The notes under the pieces are model-generated. The model made no database searches. It had not been told where the DNA came from and saw only the letters and a list, made by a program, of their open reading frames with translations. Positions 36,930-43,579 of a stretch of DNA of 46,302 bases are shown here, piece after piece (position 1 is the first letter of the stretch; each line of letters opens with the position of its first letter). The position numbers were made by a program, and so were the translations under genes. Source of the stretch: Muribaculum sp. (GTDB lineage Bacteria > Bacteroidota > Bacteroidia > Bacteroidales > Muribaculaceae); the NCBI GenBank assembly GCA_023667055.1, contig JAMPAV010000011.1, positions 1 through 46,302 on the forward strand. Direction: 5' to 3'.

Positions 36930-37931
36930 ATGGCTAACACGAATCTTCAAGTATATTTTCCGCATAACGCATACGCCCATACATCAACAAAACTATATAG
37001 AATGCGTCTTGAATTAGGCACATTGGCCTATGGCGTATATTATATTCTTCTTGAAAGACTGCGTCTTGAAGAAAACTATCGCAGTGAACTTGATGAAGTC
37101 ACTCTGTGTCATGACTGTGGGTGTGACACAGAACTGCTGTATCAGATAATCCATAACTACAAACTGTTTGAAGTTTACCGAGAGGAAGAAGGAGGCACAG
37201 TATATTTCGAATCCATAGAACTCAATGCTCACATCCGGTTTATGGAAGAGAAAAAAGCCAAACGAAGAAGGGATGCTCAAGCAGCAGCTCTTGCAAGGTG
37301 GGGTAAGAATGCAGAAGAAAATGTTTCCTCTGAAATTCCTTCTAAAAATACGGTGACTGAGGCAAATGATATTGAAAGCAATGAGGCACAAAGGATACCT
37401 GTAGAGCCTGAGATACTTCCAATAGACAAGGAGATTCAGACAATGAAGGAAGATTCGGTATGGATTTCTTCGATATCCGATGAATTCGACAGATCCGTGC
37501 TTGAGGTTGAGAATGTCTTTCCTTTGTTTAGGGAGGAATGTATCCGCAATGGCAAGAAGGGGGGACACAAGGATCTTGAAGATGTCATGCGCCATTTCCG
37601 GTCATGGCTGAAGACCAGCTGCATTCTTGTCAAGCCGGACTCAAAGAACGCGAAGAAGACACAGGTGTGCAATTCTGCCACGCAACGCGAGATCAAACGT
37701 CGCGAGGAAAGCGACAGAAGGCAGGAACTGCGCAATGCAGAATATAAGAAACAACAGGAGAACAAGACCACACCCAATGATTACATCCGCAACAAAGGTT
37801 ATGATCCGGAGAAAGTGACCATGGTAATGCTGATGAAACCGGGATGGCAGGAGAACAATCCTCCCACTCATCCCGAATGGATAGGGAGATTTGGAAAAAA
37901 GGAAACCGAGGAATTCACCAACAACGTTTAG
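36930..37931 (+). CDS. DUF4373/Lin1244-domain protein, probable replication protein
   Basis: 333 aa from ATG 36930; the frame extends 96 bp further up but that overlaps the preceding gene. The N-terminal winged-helix-like domain is residues about 1-115 (YFPHNAYAHTSTKLYRMRLELGT, GVYYILLERLRLEENY). A basic segment KKAKRRRDAQAAALARWGK follows, then a linker (about 130-180). A second conserved domain (about 185-240, VENVFPLFREECIRNGKKGGHKDLEDVMRHFRSWLKT) is a form seen in Bacteroidetes mobile-element proteins. The C-terminus is highly charged. DnaD-like primosome or replication initiation is the usual guess for such proteins; no catalytic motif is seen. Confidence 0.7.
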   Translation: MANTNLQVYFPHNAYAHTSTKLYRMRLELGTLAYGVYYILLERLRLEENYRSELDEVTLCHDCGCDTELLYQIIHNYKLFEVYREEEGGTVYFESIELNAHIRFMEEKKAKRRRDAQAAALARWGKNAEENVSSEIPSKNTVTEANDIESNEAQRIPVEPEILPIDKEIQTMKEDSVWISSISDEFDRSVLEVENVFPLFREECIRNGKKGGHKDLEDVMRHFRSWLKTSCILVKPDSKNAKKTQVCNSATQREIKRREESDRRQELRNAEYKKQQENKTTPNDYIRNKGYDPEKVTMVMLMKPGWQENNPPTHPEWIGRFGKKETEEFTNNV

Positions 37932-37939
37932 TTCTGACG

Positions 37940-38092
37940 ATGAAAGCCACCAATGTGGAAGAACTGATATATGCCCTTGAATCTTTCGACACTGACGAAG
38001 AAATAATCATGGGTGTCAGAAATGGCAAAGGATATCTCTTTGTCGGTAAACTTCAGGTTCCCATTCAACTTACAATATTTGACTTGGATTAA
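37940..38092 (+). CDS. small element protein, 50 aa
   Basis: MKATNVEELIYALESFD... to ...LTIFDLD. ATG 37940 is 8 bp after the previous stop. Short alpha-beta pattern, unnamed. The longer in-frame reading from 37844 overlaps the previous gene and is unlikely. Confidence 0.55.
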   Translation: MKATNVEELIYALESFDTDEEIIMGVRNGKGYLFVGKLQVPIQLTIFDLD

Positions 38093-38109
38093 CAATAAAA
38101 AATCATATT

Positions 38110-38382
38110 ATGGATAAGAAAACACTTGATTCCAAACAACTGGCTATTCAACTCGTAGAAAAACTACATATCGAGACCCGCAGATTCATGGAGGAATATC
38201 GCACAGCCGATCCTACCGTTGTGGTGGGAGCTGCAAATCTATATCTCGCGTCTGTAATGATGCAGGCACCATCAAAGGAAAACGCAATGAAGGTGCTCGA
38301 AGCCGACTTCGATGTGATTCGAAGCATTGTGTTGGATACGCCCGATGAGATGTTTCGCATTCCACATGTGAAAGAATCCTGA
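38110..38382 (+). CDS. hypothetical element protein, 90 aa
   Basis: Predicted mostly helical, acidic at the C-terminus, with a small hydrophobic stretch VVVGAANLYLASVMMQA. Not recognised. Operon gene 17 bp after the previous one. Confidence 0.6.
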   Translation: MDKKTLDSKQLAIQLVEKLHIETRRFMEEYRTADPTVVVGAANLYLASVMMQAPSKENAMKVLEADFDVIRSIVLDTPDEMFRIPHVKES

Positions 38383-38386
38383 TGTC

Positions 38387-38485
38387 ATGACCTTCACAAA
38401 TGCCATGCTCGTGGCAATTATAATACTTCTGGTCATTATTGACGTGAGAATAATACAGATACAGGAAAAACTTGAAGACAAATGA
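38387..38485 (+). CDS. 32-aa single-pass membrane peptide
   Basis: MTFTNAMLVAIIILLVIID followed by VRIIQIQEKLEDK: one hydrophobic helix (about residues 6-19) and a charged amphipathic tail. It starts 4 bp after the previous stop and its TGA overlaps the next ATG as ATGA, which supports translation despite its size. Confidence 0.5.
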   Translation: MTFTNAMLVAIIILLVIIDVRIIQIQEKLEDK

Positions 38486-38658
38486 AATATCCAAAACGAA
38501 GAGCCAATCTGCTGTATAGGCTGCGCAAGAAGGGAGTTCTGGCCAACACCAAGCTCAAGGTTATTTACATTCCTTACTCCGACTATCCTTGTAGTCACAT
38601 ACAGGCGATAAGGCTCTGCCGGGAATTTCATTTCAACATTCAACTTACACTTGTATGA
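38482..38658 (+). CDS. 58-aa basic protein
   Basis: Starts MKYPKRRANLLYRLRKKG and ends FNIQLTLV; strongly basic N-terminus and two Cys. Not recognised. ATGA overlap with the membrane peptide gene and 20 bp to the next gene. Confidence 0.5.
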   Translation: MKYPKRRANLLYRLRKKGVLANTKLKVIYIPYSDYPCSHIQAIRLCREFHFNIQLTLV

Positions 38659-38678
38659 GTGAATAAAATCAAAACATC

Positions 38679-38912
38679 ATGAAGGAAATCACATTGGAAG
38701 GATGGTTGGTGAAGGATGAGACGGAGATGTCACCGGATATTCATCTTGACTTACCTTACAGGGTGAGGAATGCTTACTTTGATAGCACTGAGTTTTTGGG
38801 TAGATGGAGAAGCAATGGAAACATTTATCGTCTTGATAAAAATCTATTCCCTTCTGTTCATTGGGATTCCGATCCAAGACCTGTCAAGATAACGATTTGT
38901 TATCCCGATTAA
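38679..38912 (+). CDS. hypothetical element protein, 77 aa
   Basis: MKEITLEGWLVKDETEMSPD... rich in aromatic and beta-type residues (GRWRSNGNIYRLDKNLFP). Not recognised; soluble. Phage-like small protein by context. Confidence 0.55.
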   Translation: MKEITLEGWLVKDETEMSPDIHLDLPYRVRNAYFDSTEFLGRWRSNGNIYRLDKNLFPSVHWDSDPRPVKITICYPD

Positions 38913-38937
38913 TAACATATACATTAAGTTTTAGGTC

Positions 38938-39147
38938 ATGACGTTGAAAGAACACTACAATAGTCTTAGGGAACTGGAGCGTCCACTACATCCCGCCAAG
39001 CAGTTTATCTATACAATAGCGGAGAAGACCGGACGCAGCCACAAGACTGTTCAGCAGTGGATCAGTGGAATTCAAGAACCCAACGATGACTTGAAGGTGA
39101 TTATAAGCGGTGTTGTCGGAATACCGCCGGAAGAATTATTTCCTTGA
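38938..39147 (+). CDS. small XRE-like HTH protein
   Basis: 69 aa: FIYTIAEKTGRSHKTVQQWISG is a helix-turn-helix of the XRE type, followed by QEPNDDLKVIISGVVGIPPEELFP, the usual continuation in which the cognate residues end with the phage-type PEELFP. Last gene of the rightward operon. Possible second regulator of the element. Confidence 0.7.
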   Translation: MTLKEHYNSLRELERPLHPAKQFIYTIAEKTGRSHKTVQQWISGIQEPNDDLKVIISGVVGIPPEELFP

Positions 39148-39364
39148 ATAATGAATTATTTATTATCAGTTATATAGTTAATTTGCATAGGATTTACAAT
39201 TTCTTTGTAGTCTGCGAAGATTCCAGAAGAAAGTATTTATGATATTAGTTTCATAGATAAATGTAAGTTAGTGGATGTTGTCACGTGTACGTGATGTATG
39301 CGTAGGCAAAATAAACTGGACGGATACATTTCTATAGGTTGGTTTTGTATCTGAGTGCTGTTGA

Positions 39365-39401
39365 GATGCAATTGGCAAGCACAATGCGTGCCAGTTGCAT
39401 C
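39365..39401. repeat. 13-bp inverted repeat in the TGCAT cluster
   Basis: GATGCAATTGGCA (39365-39377) and TGCCAGTTGCATC (39389-39401) pair with one G-U wobble around an 11-base loop. Confidence 0.65.
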
Positions 39402-39654
39402 CTTTTGTATGCATTAGTATGCCAATGGTGTGTCATACATGCGAGTCGTATGCACTTGCAATGCGACTGCATGCGGAAGTTTGCCAAATAAAAAAAAGAA
39501 AATAAATAAAAATAAAAGAAAGTAGATGAAAAGGTCGCATACTTTGGTATCGACAACAGCGACAACATACAAGATTTTTTATAACTTTTCAAACAAGGTT
39601 TGACGTGAGAAACAAAAGGGAAAAAGATTCATAGGAGGAATAAAAAACAAAAAA

Positions 39655-39687
39655 ATTGCCACCTGCTCAATGTGAACAGATGGCAAT
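39655..39687 (-). terminator. terminator of the parA operon
   Basis: Arms of 11 bp (39655-39665, 39677-39687, one wobble) followed on the minus strand by a T-rich tract from 39654 downward. It is 22 bp past the stop of the ribbon-helix-helix gene. Confidence 0.8.
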
Positions 39688-39708
39688 TGTGGTTGCAAGA
39701 TTGGTCTT

Positions 39709-40053
39709 CTATTTATTTGGCATATTAATTTTGCCATTGGCTGCTTCCCACTTATCGATATAATCATTCAAGGCTTCTGTGATTATGTCCTGCTGGAGCA
39801 TATTCTCCATCAATGATATATACCGGAGTTTTCTTGGCATGTCTGCCGGTAAAACCAATGTGGTTCGGGTCTTACCCTTTTCACTTGACATTCGGGGACG
39901 ACCTCTTAACGGACGTTCCGAATTCTGCGGAGTCGGTTCTACTCCGTTTGGCGGATTCTGTCCGGAATCGTTCTGCTGTGTGCTCCCTGACGATTCCTGA
40001 GGTTCAGAGCCTATGATTCCACTCATCAGAGACTGTAGGTTTTTCTTTGCCAT
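39709..40053 (-). CDS. ribbon-helix-helix ParA partner (centromere-binding candidate)
   Basis: 114 aa. The N-terminal 55 residues are disordered and rich in Ser, Gln, Asn, Pro (about 20-50). The C-terminal part KTRTTLVLPADMPRKLRYISLMENMLQQDII has the strand-helix-helix form of RHH proteins, with basic RGRPR before it. It is 11 bp after parA. In type Ib partition systems a small RHH protein binds the centromere and drives ParA; that role fits here. Confidence 0.72.
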   Translation of the reverse strand: MAKKNLQSLMSGIIGSEPQESSGSTQQNDSGQNPPNGVEPTPQNSERPLRGRPRMSSEKGKTRTTLVLPADMPRKLRYISLMENMLQQDIITEALNDYIDKWEAANGKINMPNK

Positions 40054-40064
40054 GTTATGTTGTG

Positions 40065-40823
40065 TTATAGGTTGGTTCTCTTCTCGATTTCTTGCGCCAT
40101 TGCCATGTAGTCCATCGCGCCGTTACTCTTTGGATCATAGTCGAAGATTGATTGTCCTGAAGCCGGCATTTCCGCAAGGGCAATGTTTTCGCGGATTTTT
40201 GTGTCGAACACTCTATTATTATAACGCTGACGAATCATATTTTCCACTTCCCTGTTGAGATTTCTGTTGTTGTATCTGGTAAGGAACACGCCTCCAAGTG
40301 CTATTTGGGGATTTACCCGACGACGGACTTCGTCCAAAACATCGTCAAGCATTGCAAGTCCTTTGAGTGGAAGTGTCTCCGCCGTCAGGGGAATATAGAG
40401 TTCATCGGCAGCCACAAGGGCATTTGTTGTGACAATGCCGAGCGAGGGAGGACAATCTATGATGACGTAATCATATTTTGATAGATGCTGTTCCAAGGCA
40501 CTGCGGAGGATTCCCTCACGCGCTATTTTTGTGGCCATGTCTATTTCTGCTCTTGCCAGATCGAGAGATGCCGGCACAAGGTCAAGATTATCACGGACGG
40601 ATACGATGGGGAGCTCTTTGTCCCTTACGAGCGTGTCATATACACTTGTATCGGGATCTTCTTTTTGTGTGAGTGTATATGACAGGTTCTGCTGGGAGTC
40701 CAGATCTATTACCAGTATTTTCCTGCCCAGTCGTGCAAGAGCATTGCCTATACAGGCAACGGATGTTGTTTTCCCTACTCCACCCTTATGATTTGCAATG
40801 GCAATTACTTTCGCTTTCTTCAT
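40065..40823 (-). CDS. parA: ParA-family partition ATPase
   Basis: 252 aa. Deviant Walker A is KGGVGKTTSV (about 12-21), Walker A' is VIDLDSQQNLSYTL, Walker B is YDYVIIDCPPSLG. No N-terminal HTH extension, so type Ib-like or Soj-like in size. Positioned upstream of the RHH partner gene. Indicates that the element is, or was, maintained extrachromosomally at some stage. Confidence 0.93.
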   Translation of the reverse strand: MKKAKVIAIANHKGGVGKTTSVACIGNALARLGRKILVIDLDSQQNLSYTLTQKEDPDTSVYDTLVRDKELPIVSVRDNLDLVPASLDLARAEIDMATKIAREGILRSALEQHLSKYDYVIIDCPPSLGIVTTNALVAADELYIPLTAETLPLKGLAMLDDVLDEVRRRVNPQIALGGVFLTRYNNRNLNREVENMIRQRYNNRVFDTKIRENIALAEMPASGQSIFDYDPKSNGAMDYMAMAQEIEKRTNL

Positions 40824-40936
40824 TTCTGTTTTGTTTTAAAAACTGAGTTATTTGAAATAGATTGATTCATTATTTCTTATATATCTGTTAAATTTCCTTA
40901 AATCTTTTTAGAATATCAATAAAACAATCTTTGGAA

Positions 40937-40968
40937 TTTGTTTTTCTGATAAAAAAGATGTAAATTTG
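40937..40968 (+). promoter_or_regulatory. promoter of the DUF3800 gene
   Basis: TTTG (40937-40940), 20 bases, TAAATTTG (40961-40968). The leader to the ATG at 41076 is about 100 bp. Confidence 0.7.
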
Positions 40969-41075
40969 CATCAAAATATGGCAGGTAAATCCTGAGCAAA
41001 GAGTGATAACATCATAAGTGTGTTCTAAATGCACCTCTTTCAGGGTCTGCCTTTTTTTATATCCAATTTTAAATT

Positions 41076-41729
41076 ATGGCTATAAACGTATATCTTGACG
41101 AAAGCGGAGATCTTGGATGGACTTTGGATAAGCCTTACCATCAAGGGGGTTCGAGCCGATTTCTCACCATCGCTTTTGTAGTTTGTCCTTCCGAAAAGAA
41201 ACATATCTTGCAACGTATCGTGCGCAAGGTTTATGACCGACTTAAATATGATCCCAAGCAGGAATTGAAGGGCAGTGCACTTTCCATTAATGACAAATGT
41301 TTTTTTGCAGAACAAGTTCGAAAAACAGTAAGCATGAATCCTGATATTAAATTGGGATATATTACTGTTAATAAAAGCAAAGTACAAACACACATCCGTC
41401 GGGATGCAAATAAACTTTACAATTACATGATTCGACTTTCCGTGCTTCCCAAGGTTGCCGGTGAGCCTTTGGTCAATCTTATCAGGGATAATAAGACAAT
41501 AAAAGTTAAGTCCGGAAATAGTCTTGTTGACTACCTCCAGATTGAAATGTGGTTTGAGCATAAAAGCCAAACGACTATTGTTGATATTCCTTCTGACAGC
41601 AAGGGAAGTAAGAATCTTATTTTTATTGATTGGATAAACAATCTCATTTGGGGTAAATACGAATTGGGAAATAATAAACCTTACGACATTCTTAAGAATG
41701 TCATGTCTTCTAAGAGATTGTTCTTTTGA
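41076..41729 (+). CDS. DUF3800 domain protein
   Basis: 217 aa. INVYLDESGDLGW at the N-terminus is the DUF3800 signature, with an acidic pair in a strand. GYITVNKS and the closing IFIDWINNLIWGKYELG are the later blocks (second acidic residue). The fold is thought to be RNase H-like, so nuclease activity is possible but unproven. Single gene, often seen in mobile elements and defence regions. Confidence 0.85.
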   Translation: MAINVYLDESGDLGWTLDKPYHQGGSSRFLTIAFVVCPSEKKHILQRIVRKVYDRLKYDPKQELKGSALSINDKCFFAEQVRKTVSMNPDIKLGYITVNKSKVQTHIRRDANKLYNYMIRLSVLPKVAGEPLVNLIRDNKTIKVKSGNSLVDYLQIEMWFEHKSQTTIVDIPSDSKGSKNLIFIDWINNLIWGKYELGNNKPYDILKNVMSSKRLFF

Positions 41730-41784
41730 TATATTCATTTCAATATTGTTTATTTAAGTTCTATCACGCAACGGTCAATCATCG

Positions 41785-42270
41785 TTAAATCTCTTTCATA
41801 AAGCAAATCCAATGGGTATTGGCTTGCTTGCCGGACTTGTGTCCGAATATTGGTTTTTGGTTTGTCAGTTTGAGGATTGTCGAGACTTTGATGTCGTGTT
41901 CGTTCCACTTAAATATGAGGAAGCCTCCCGGTCGGAGGACACGGAAACATTCAGAAAACCCTTTGGCCAAGGTATTGCGCCAATCAGAGCGTAACGCCCC
42001 ATACTTTATCTGCTGATACCCGGTCGGCTGCTTCTCTTGGTCTTTCCCCCACCAACGTAAATGCGGTGGGTCGAAGACAACCATATTAAAGCTGTTGTCG
42101 GGGAAGTTCATACTTGCAAAGTCACCTATAACATCAGGAGCAACGGTGAACTTCCGCCCATCGCAAAGCGTGTGTTCCTCACAGCGAATGTCTTGGAACA
42201 ATACACGAGGGTCGTTCTTGTCGAAGTAGAACATTTTCCCTCCCCAGCATACGTCAAGTATTAGTTTCAT
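41785..42270 (-). CDS. small DNA methyltransferase-like protein
   Basis: 161 aa, Rossmann-type methyltransferase. The motif VVFDPPHLRWWGKD is a DPPH catalytic motif IV of amino-methyltransferases. LDVCWGGKMFYFDKND near the N-terminus resembles motif I, and ECFRVLRPGGFLIFKWNE is a later strand-turn motif. No target-recognition domain is visible, and the protein is short, so specificity is unclear. Could modify DNA of the element against host restriction. It overlaps the gene upstream by 17 bp. Confidence 0.78.
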   Translation of the reverse strand: MKLILDVCWGGKMFYFDKNDPRVLFQDIRCEEHTLCDGRKFTVAPDVIGDFASMNFPDNSFNMVVFDPPHLRWWGKDQEKQPTGYQQIKYGALRSDWRNTLAKGFSECFRVLRPGGFLIFKWNEHDIKVSTILKLTNQKPIFGHKSGKQANTHWICFMKEI

Positions 42271-42568
42271 TCTTCCTCCTCCTTTCTGATGTCAGAGCCG
42301 AAAAGGTTTTCAACATTAACACTCTACCATCATAAGCAATGGAACGTGCCAGTTCATTATTCATTTCTGCCTTATATGCCCCATCTTTGTAATATTTGTA
42401 CTCATCCATCACTTTCTCCCTCTCGACTATGCAGTAGCCATTGACTGAAAGCCAATGTAGTATTTCCATCATTAATCCATAATTATACTCTCTGACAGTC
42501 TTGGACTTGCCATTTCCTTTTGTTTTGCAATAGGCTTCGGCTATCGCCTTTATCTGGTCTTCGGTCAT
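42254..42568 (-). CDS. hypothetical protein, 104 aa
   Basis: Not recognised. Helical, charged (EREKVMDEYKYYKDGAYKAEMNN) and ends ERRRKNETNT. It shares an overlap with the methyltransferase gene and likely a transcript. Confidence 0.6.
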   Translation of the reverse strand: MTEDQIKAIAEAYCKTKGNGKSKTVREYNYGLMMEILHWLSVNGYCIVEREKVMDEYKYYKDGAYKAEMNNELARSIAYDGRVLMLKTFSALTSERRRKNETNT

Positions 42569-42599
42569 TTGTTTATTTCATTTATATTTGTTACTTTTG
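42568..42599 (+). promoter_or_regulatory. promoter of the Bro-N gene
   Basis: TTTG (42568-42571), 20 bases, TACTTTTG (42592-42599). The -33 element overlaps the start codon of the minus-strand 104-aa gene. Confidence 0.75.
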
Positions 42600-42610
42600 C
42601 ATTGTGATTG

Positions 42611-42669
42611 TTGGCACTCTCACTAAAGATATAACTTTCGATTTCTGACCACTCGCCTTAGAGTGCCAA
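42611..42669. promoter_or_regulatory. inverted repeat TTGGCACTCT-N39-AGAGTGCCAA in the Bro-N leader
   Basis: Perfect 10-bp arms (42611-42620 and 42660-42669) lie a few bases after the predicted transcription start and 42 bp before the start codon. The arms resemble the half-sites of the HrcA operator CIRCE, but the 39-bp spacer does not. It could be an operator pair or a long RNA hairpin that masks the start. Confidence 0.6.
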
Positions 42670-42711
42670 TTTATTACGGTGATGTTTCGGATTCAATTGT
42701 TTTAAGTGATT

Positions 42712-43551
42712 ATGACAAAGCATAATAAGATTCAGATTTTTAACGACAAAAAAGTTCGTACTGTCTGGGATAGTGAACAGGAAAAGTGGTTTTTCTCTGT
42801 AATTGATGTTACAGAAATCCTTACCGATAGTATAGATGCAAAACGCTACTGGAGTGTTCTTAAGACCCGTTTGAAAAAAGAAGGAGTTGAACCTACTACA
42901 ATTTGTAGTACCTTGAAACTTCCAGCTGCGGATGGCAAGATGAGACAGACGGATGTTGCTGACCAACAGCAACTCTTCCGTATTATCCAATCTATACCCT
43001 CTCCAAAAGCAGAACCATTCAAACAGTGGATGGCACAAGTGGCTTCTGACCGCATAGATCAAATCCAAGACCCGGAACTCTCCATTGACCAAGCAATATC
43101 TGATTATCGGAGACTTGGTTATTCCGAAGAGTGGATAAACCAACGAATGCGTAGTATTGAAGTTCGAAAACAACTTACTGACGAATGGAAGCAAAGAGGT
43201 GTTAAGGAATGGCAATACGCGTCGCTTACTGATATAATCACCAAGCAATGGAGTGGTATGACAACCAGAGAATATAAGGGATTCAAAGGACTTCACAAAG
43301 AAAGTCTCAGAGACAATATGACAAATGTGGAAATGGCCTTGAATATTCTTGCAGAAGCATCCACCACCGAAATTTCCAAACAAAATCAACCGAAGTCTTT
43401 CAATGACAATGCCAAAGTTGCCAAAAGCGGTGGTGAAGTTGCCAGAGCAGCTCGTACTGAATTGGAAAACCGTCTTGGACGCAGTGTTATATCTCAAGCC
43501 AAGGCAAAAGATTACCTTATCCCTCCTGCTGAAGAAAATAAGATTGAGTAG
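42712..43551 (+). CDS. Bro-N/DinD-like antirepressor-type protein
   Basis: 279 aa from ATG 42712 (GTG 42706 is also possible). The N-terminal Bro-N domain (about 5-110) has VRTVWDSEQEKWFFSVIDVTEILTDS and KRYWSVLKTRLKKEG, as in phage antirepressors. The region to about 190 (RLGYSEEWINQRMRSIEVRK, SGMTTREYKGFKGL) and the C-terminal KSGGEVARAARTELENRLGRSVIS resemble E. coli DinD. It has its own promoter. Such proteins relieve repression or bind DNA repair partners; release of the repressor at 35152 is a reasonable but untested guess. Confidence 0.82.
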   Translation: MTKHNKIQIFNDKKVRTVWDSEQEKWFFSVIDVTEILTDSIDAKRYWSVLKTRLKKEGVEPTTICSTLKLPAADGKMRQTDVADQQQLFRIIQSIPSPKAEPFKQWMAQVASDRIDQIQDPELSIDQAISDYRRLGYSEEWINQRMRSIEVRKQLTDEWKQRGVKEWQYASLTDIITKQWSGMTTREYKGFKGLHKESLRDNMTNVEMALNILAEASTTEISKQNQPKSFNDNAKVAKSGGEVARAARTELENRLGRSVISQAKAKDYLIPPAEENKIE

Positions 43552-43579
43552 AAAATTCGGTTGATTTTGTTCGTTCATA

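Larger units (their letters stand above)
39148..39708. other. 561-bp gap with TGCAT-rich, origin-like sequence
   Basis: No gene supported. 39360-39480 contains at least five TGCAT/ATGCA words and three ATGCG words, followed by a strongly A-rich tract at 39485-39525. A minus-strand terminator lies at 39655-39687. The position between a replication-protein operon and parA suits an origin or a partition site. Confidence 0.5.

Noticed and set aside
39332..39592. 86-codon minus-strand open frame in the origin-like gap
   Set aside because: Phe/Tyr/Ser-rich translation of the A-tract and TGCAT words, no start signal, no family resemblance.
41040..41738. 232-codon minus-strand open frame opposite DUF3800
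   Set aside because: Shadow of a gene with a clear family motif.
42611..42669. True CIRCE operator
   Set aside because: The spacer is 39 bp, not 9, and the arms differ in one position per half.
42658..43578. 306-codon minus-strand open frame opposite the Bro-N gene
   Set aside because: Antisense shadow; the plus strand has the recognisable domain, promoter and start.
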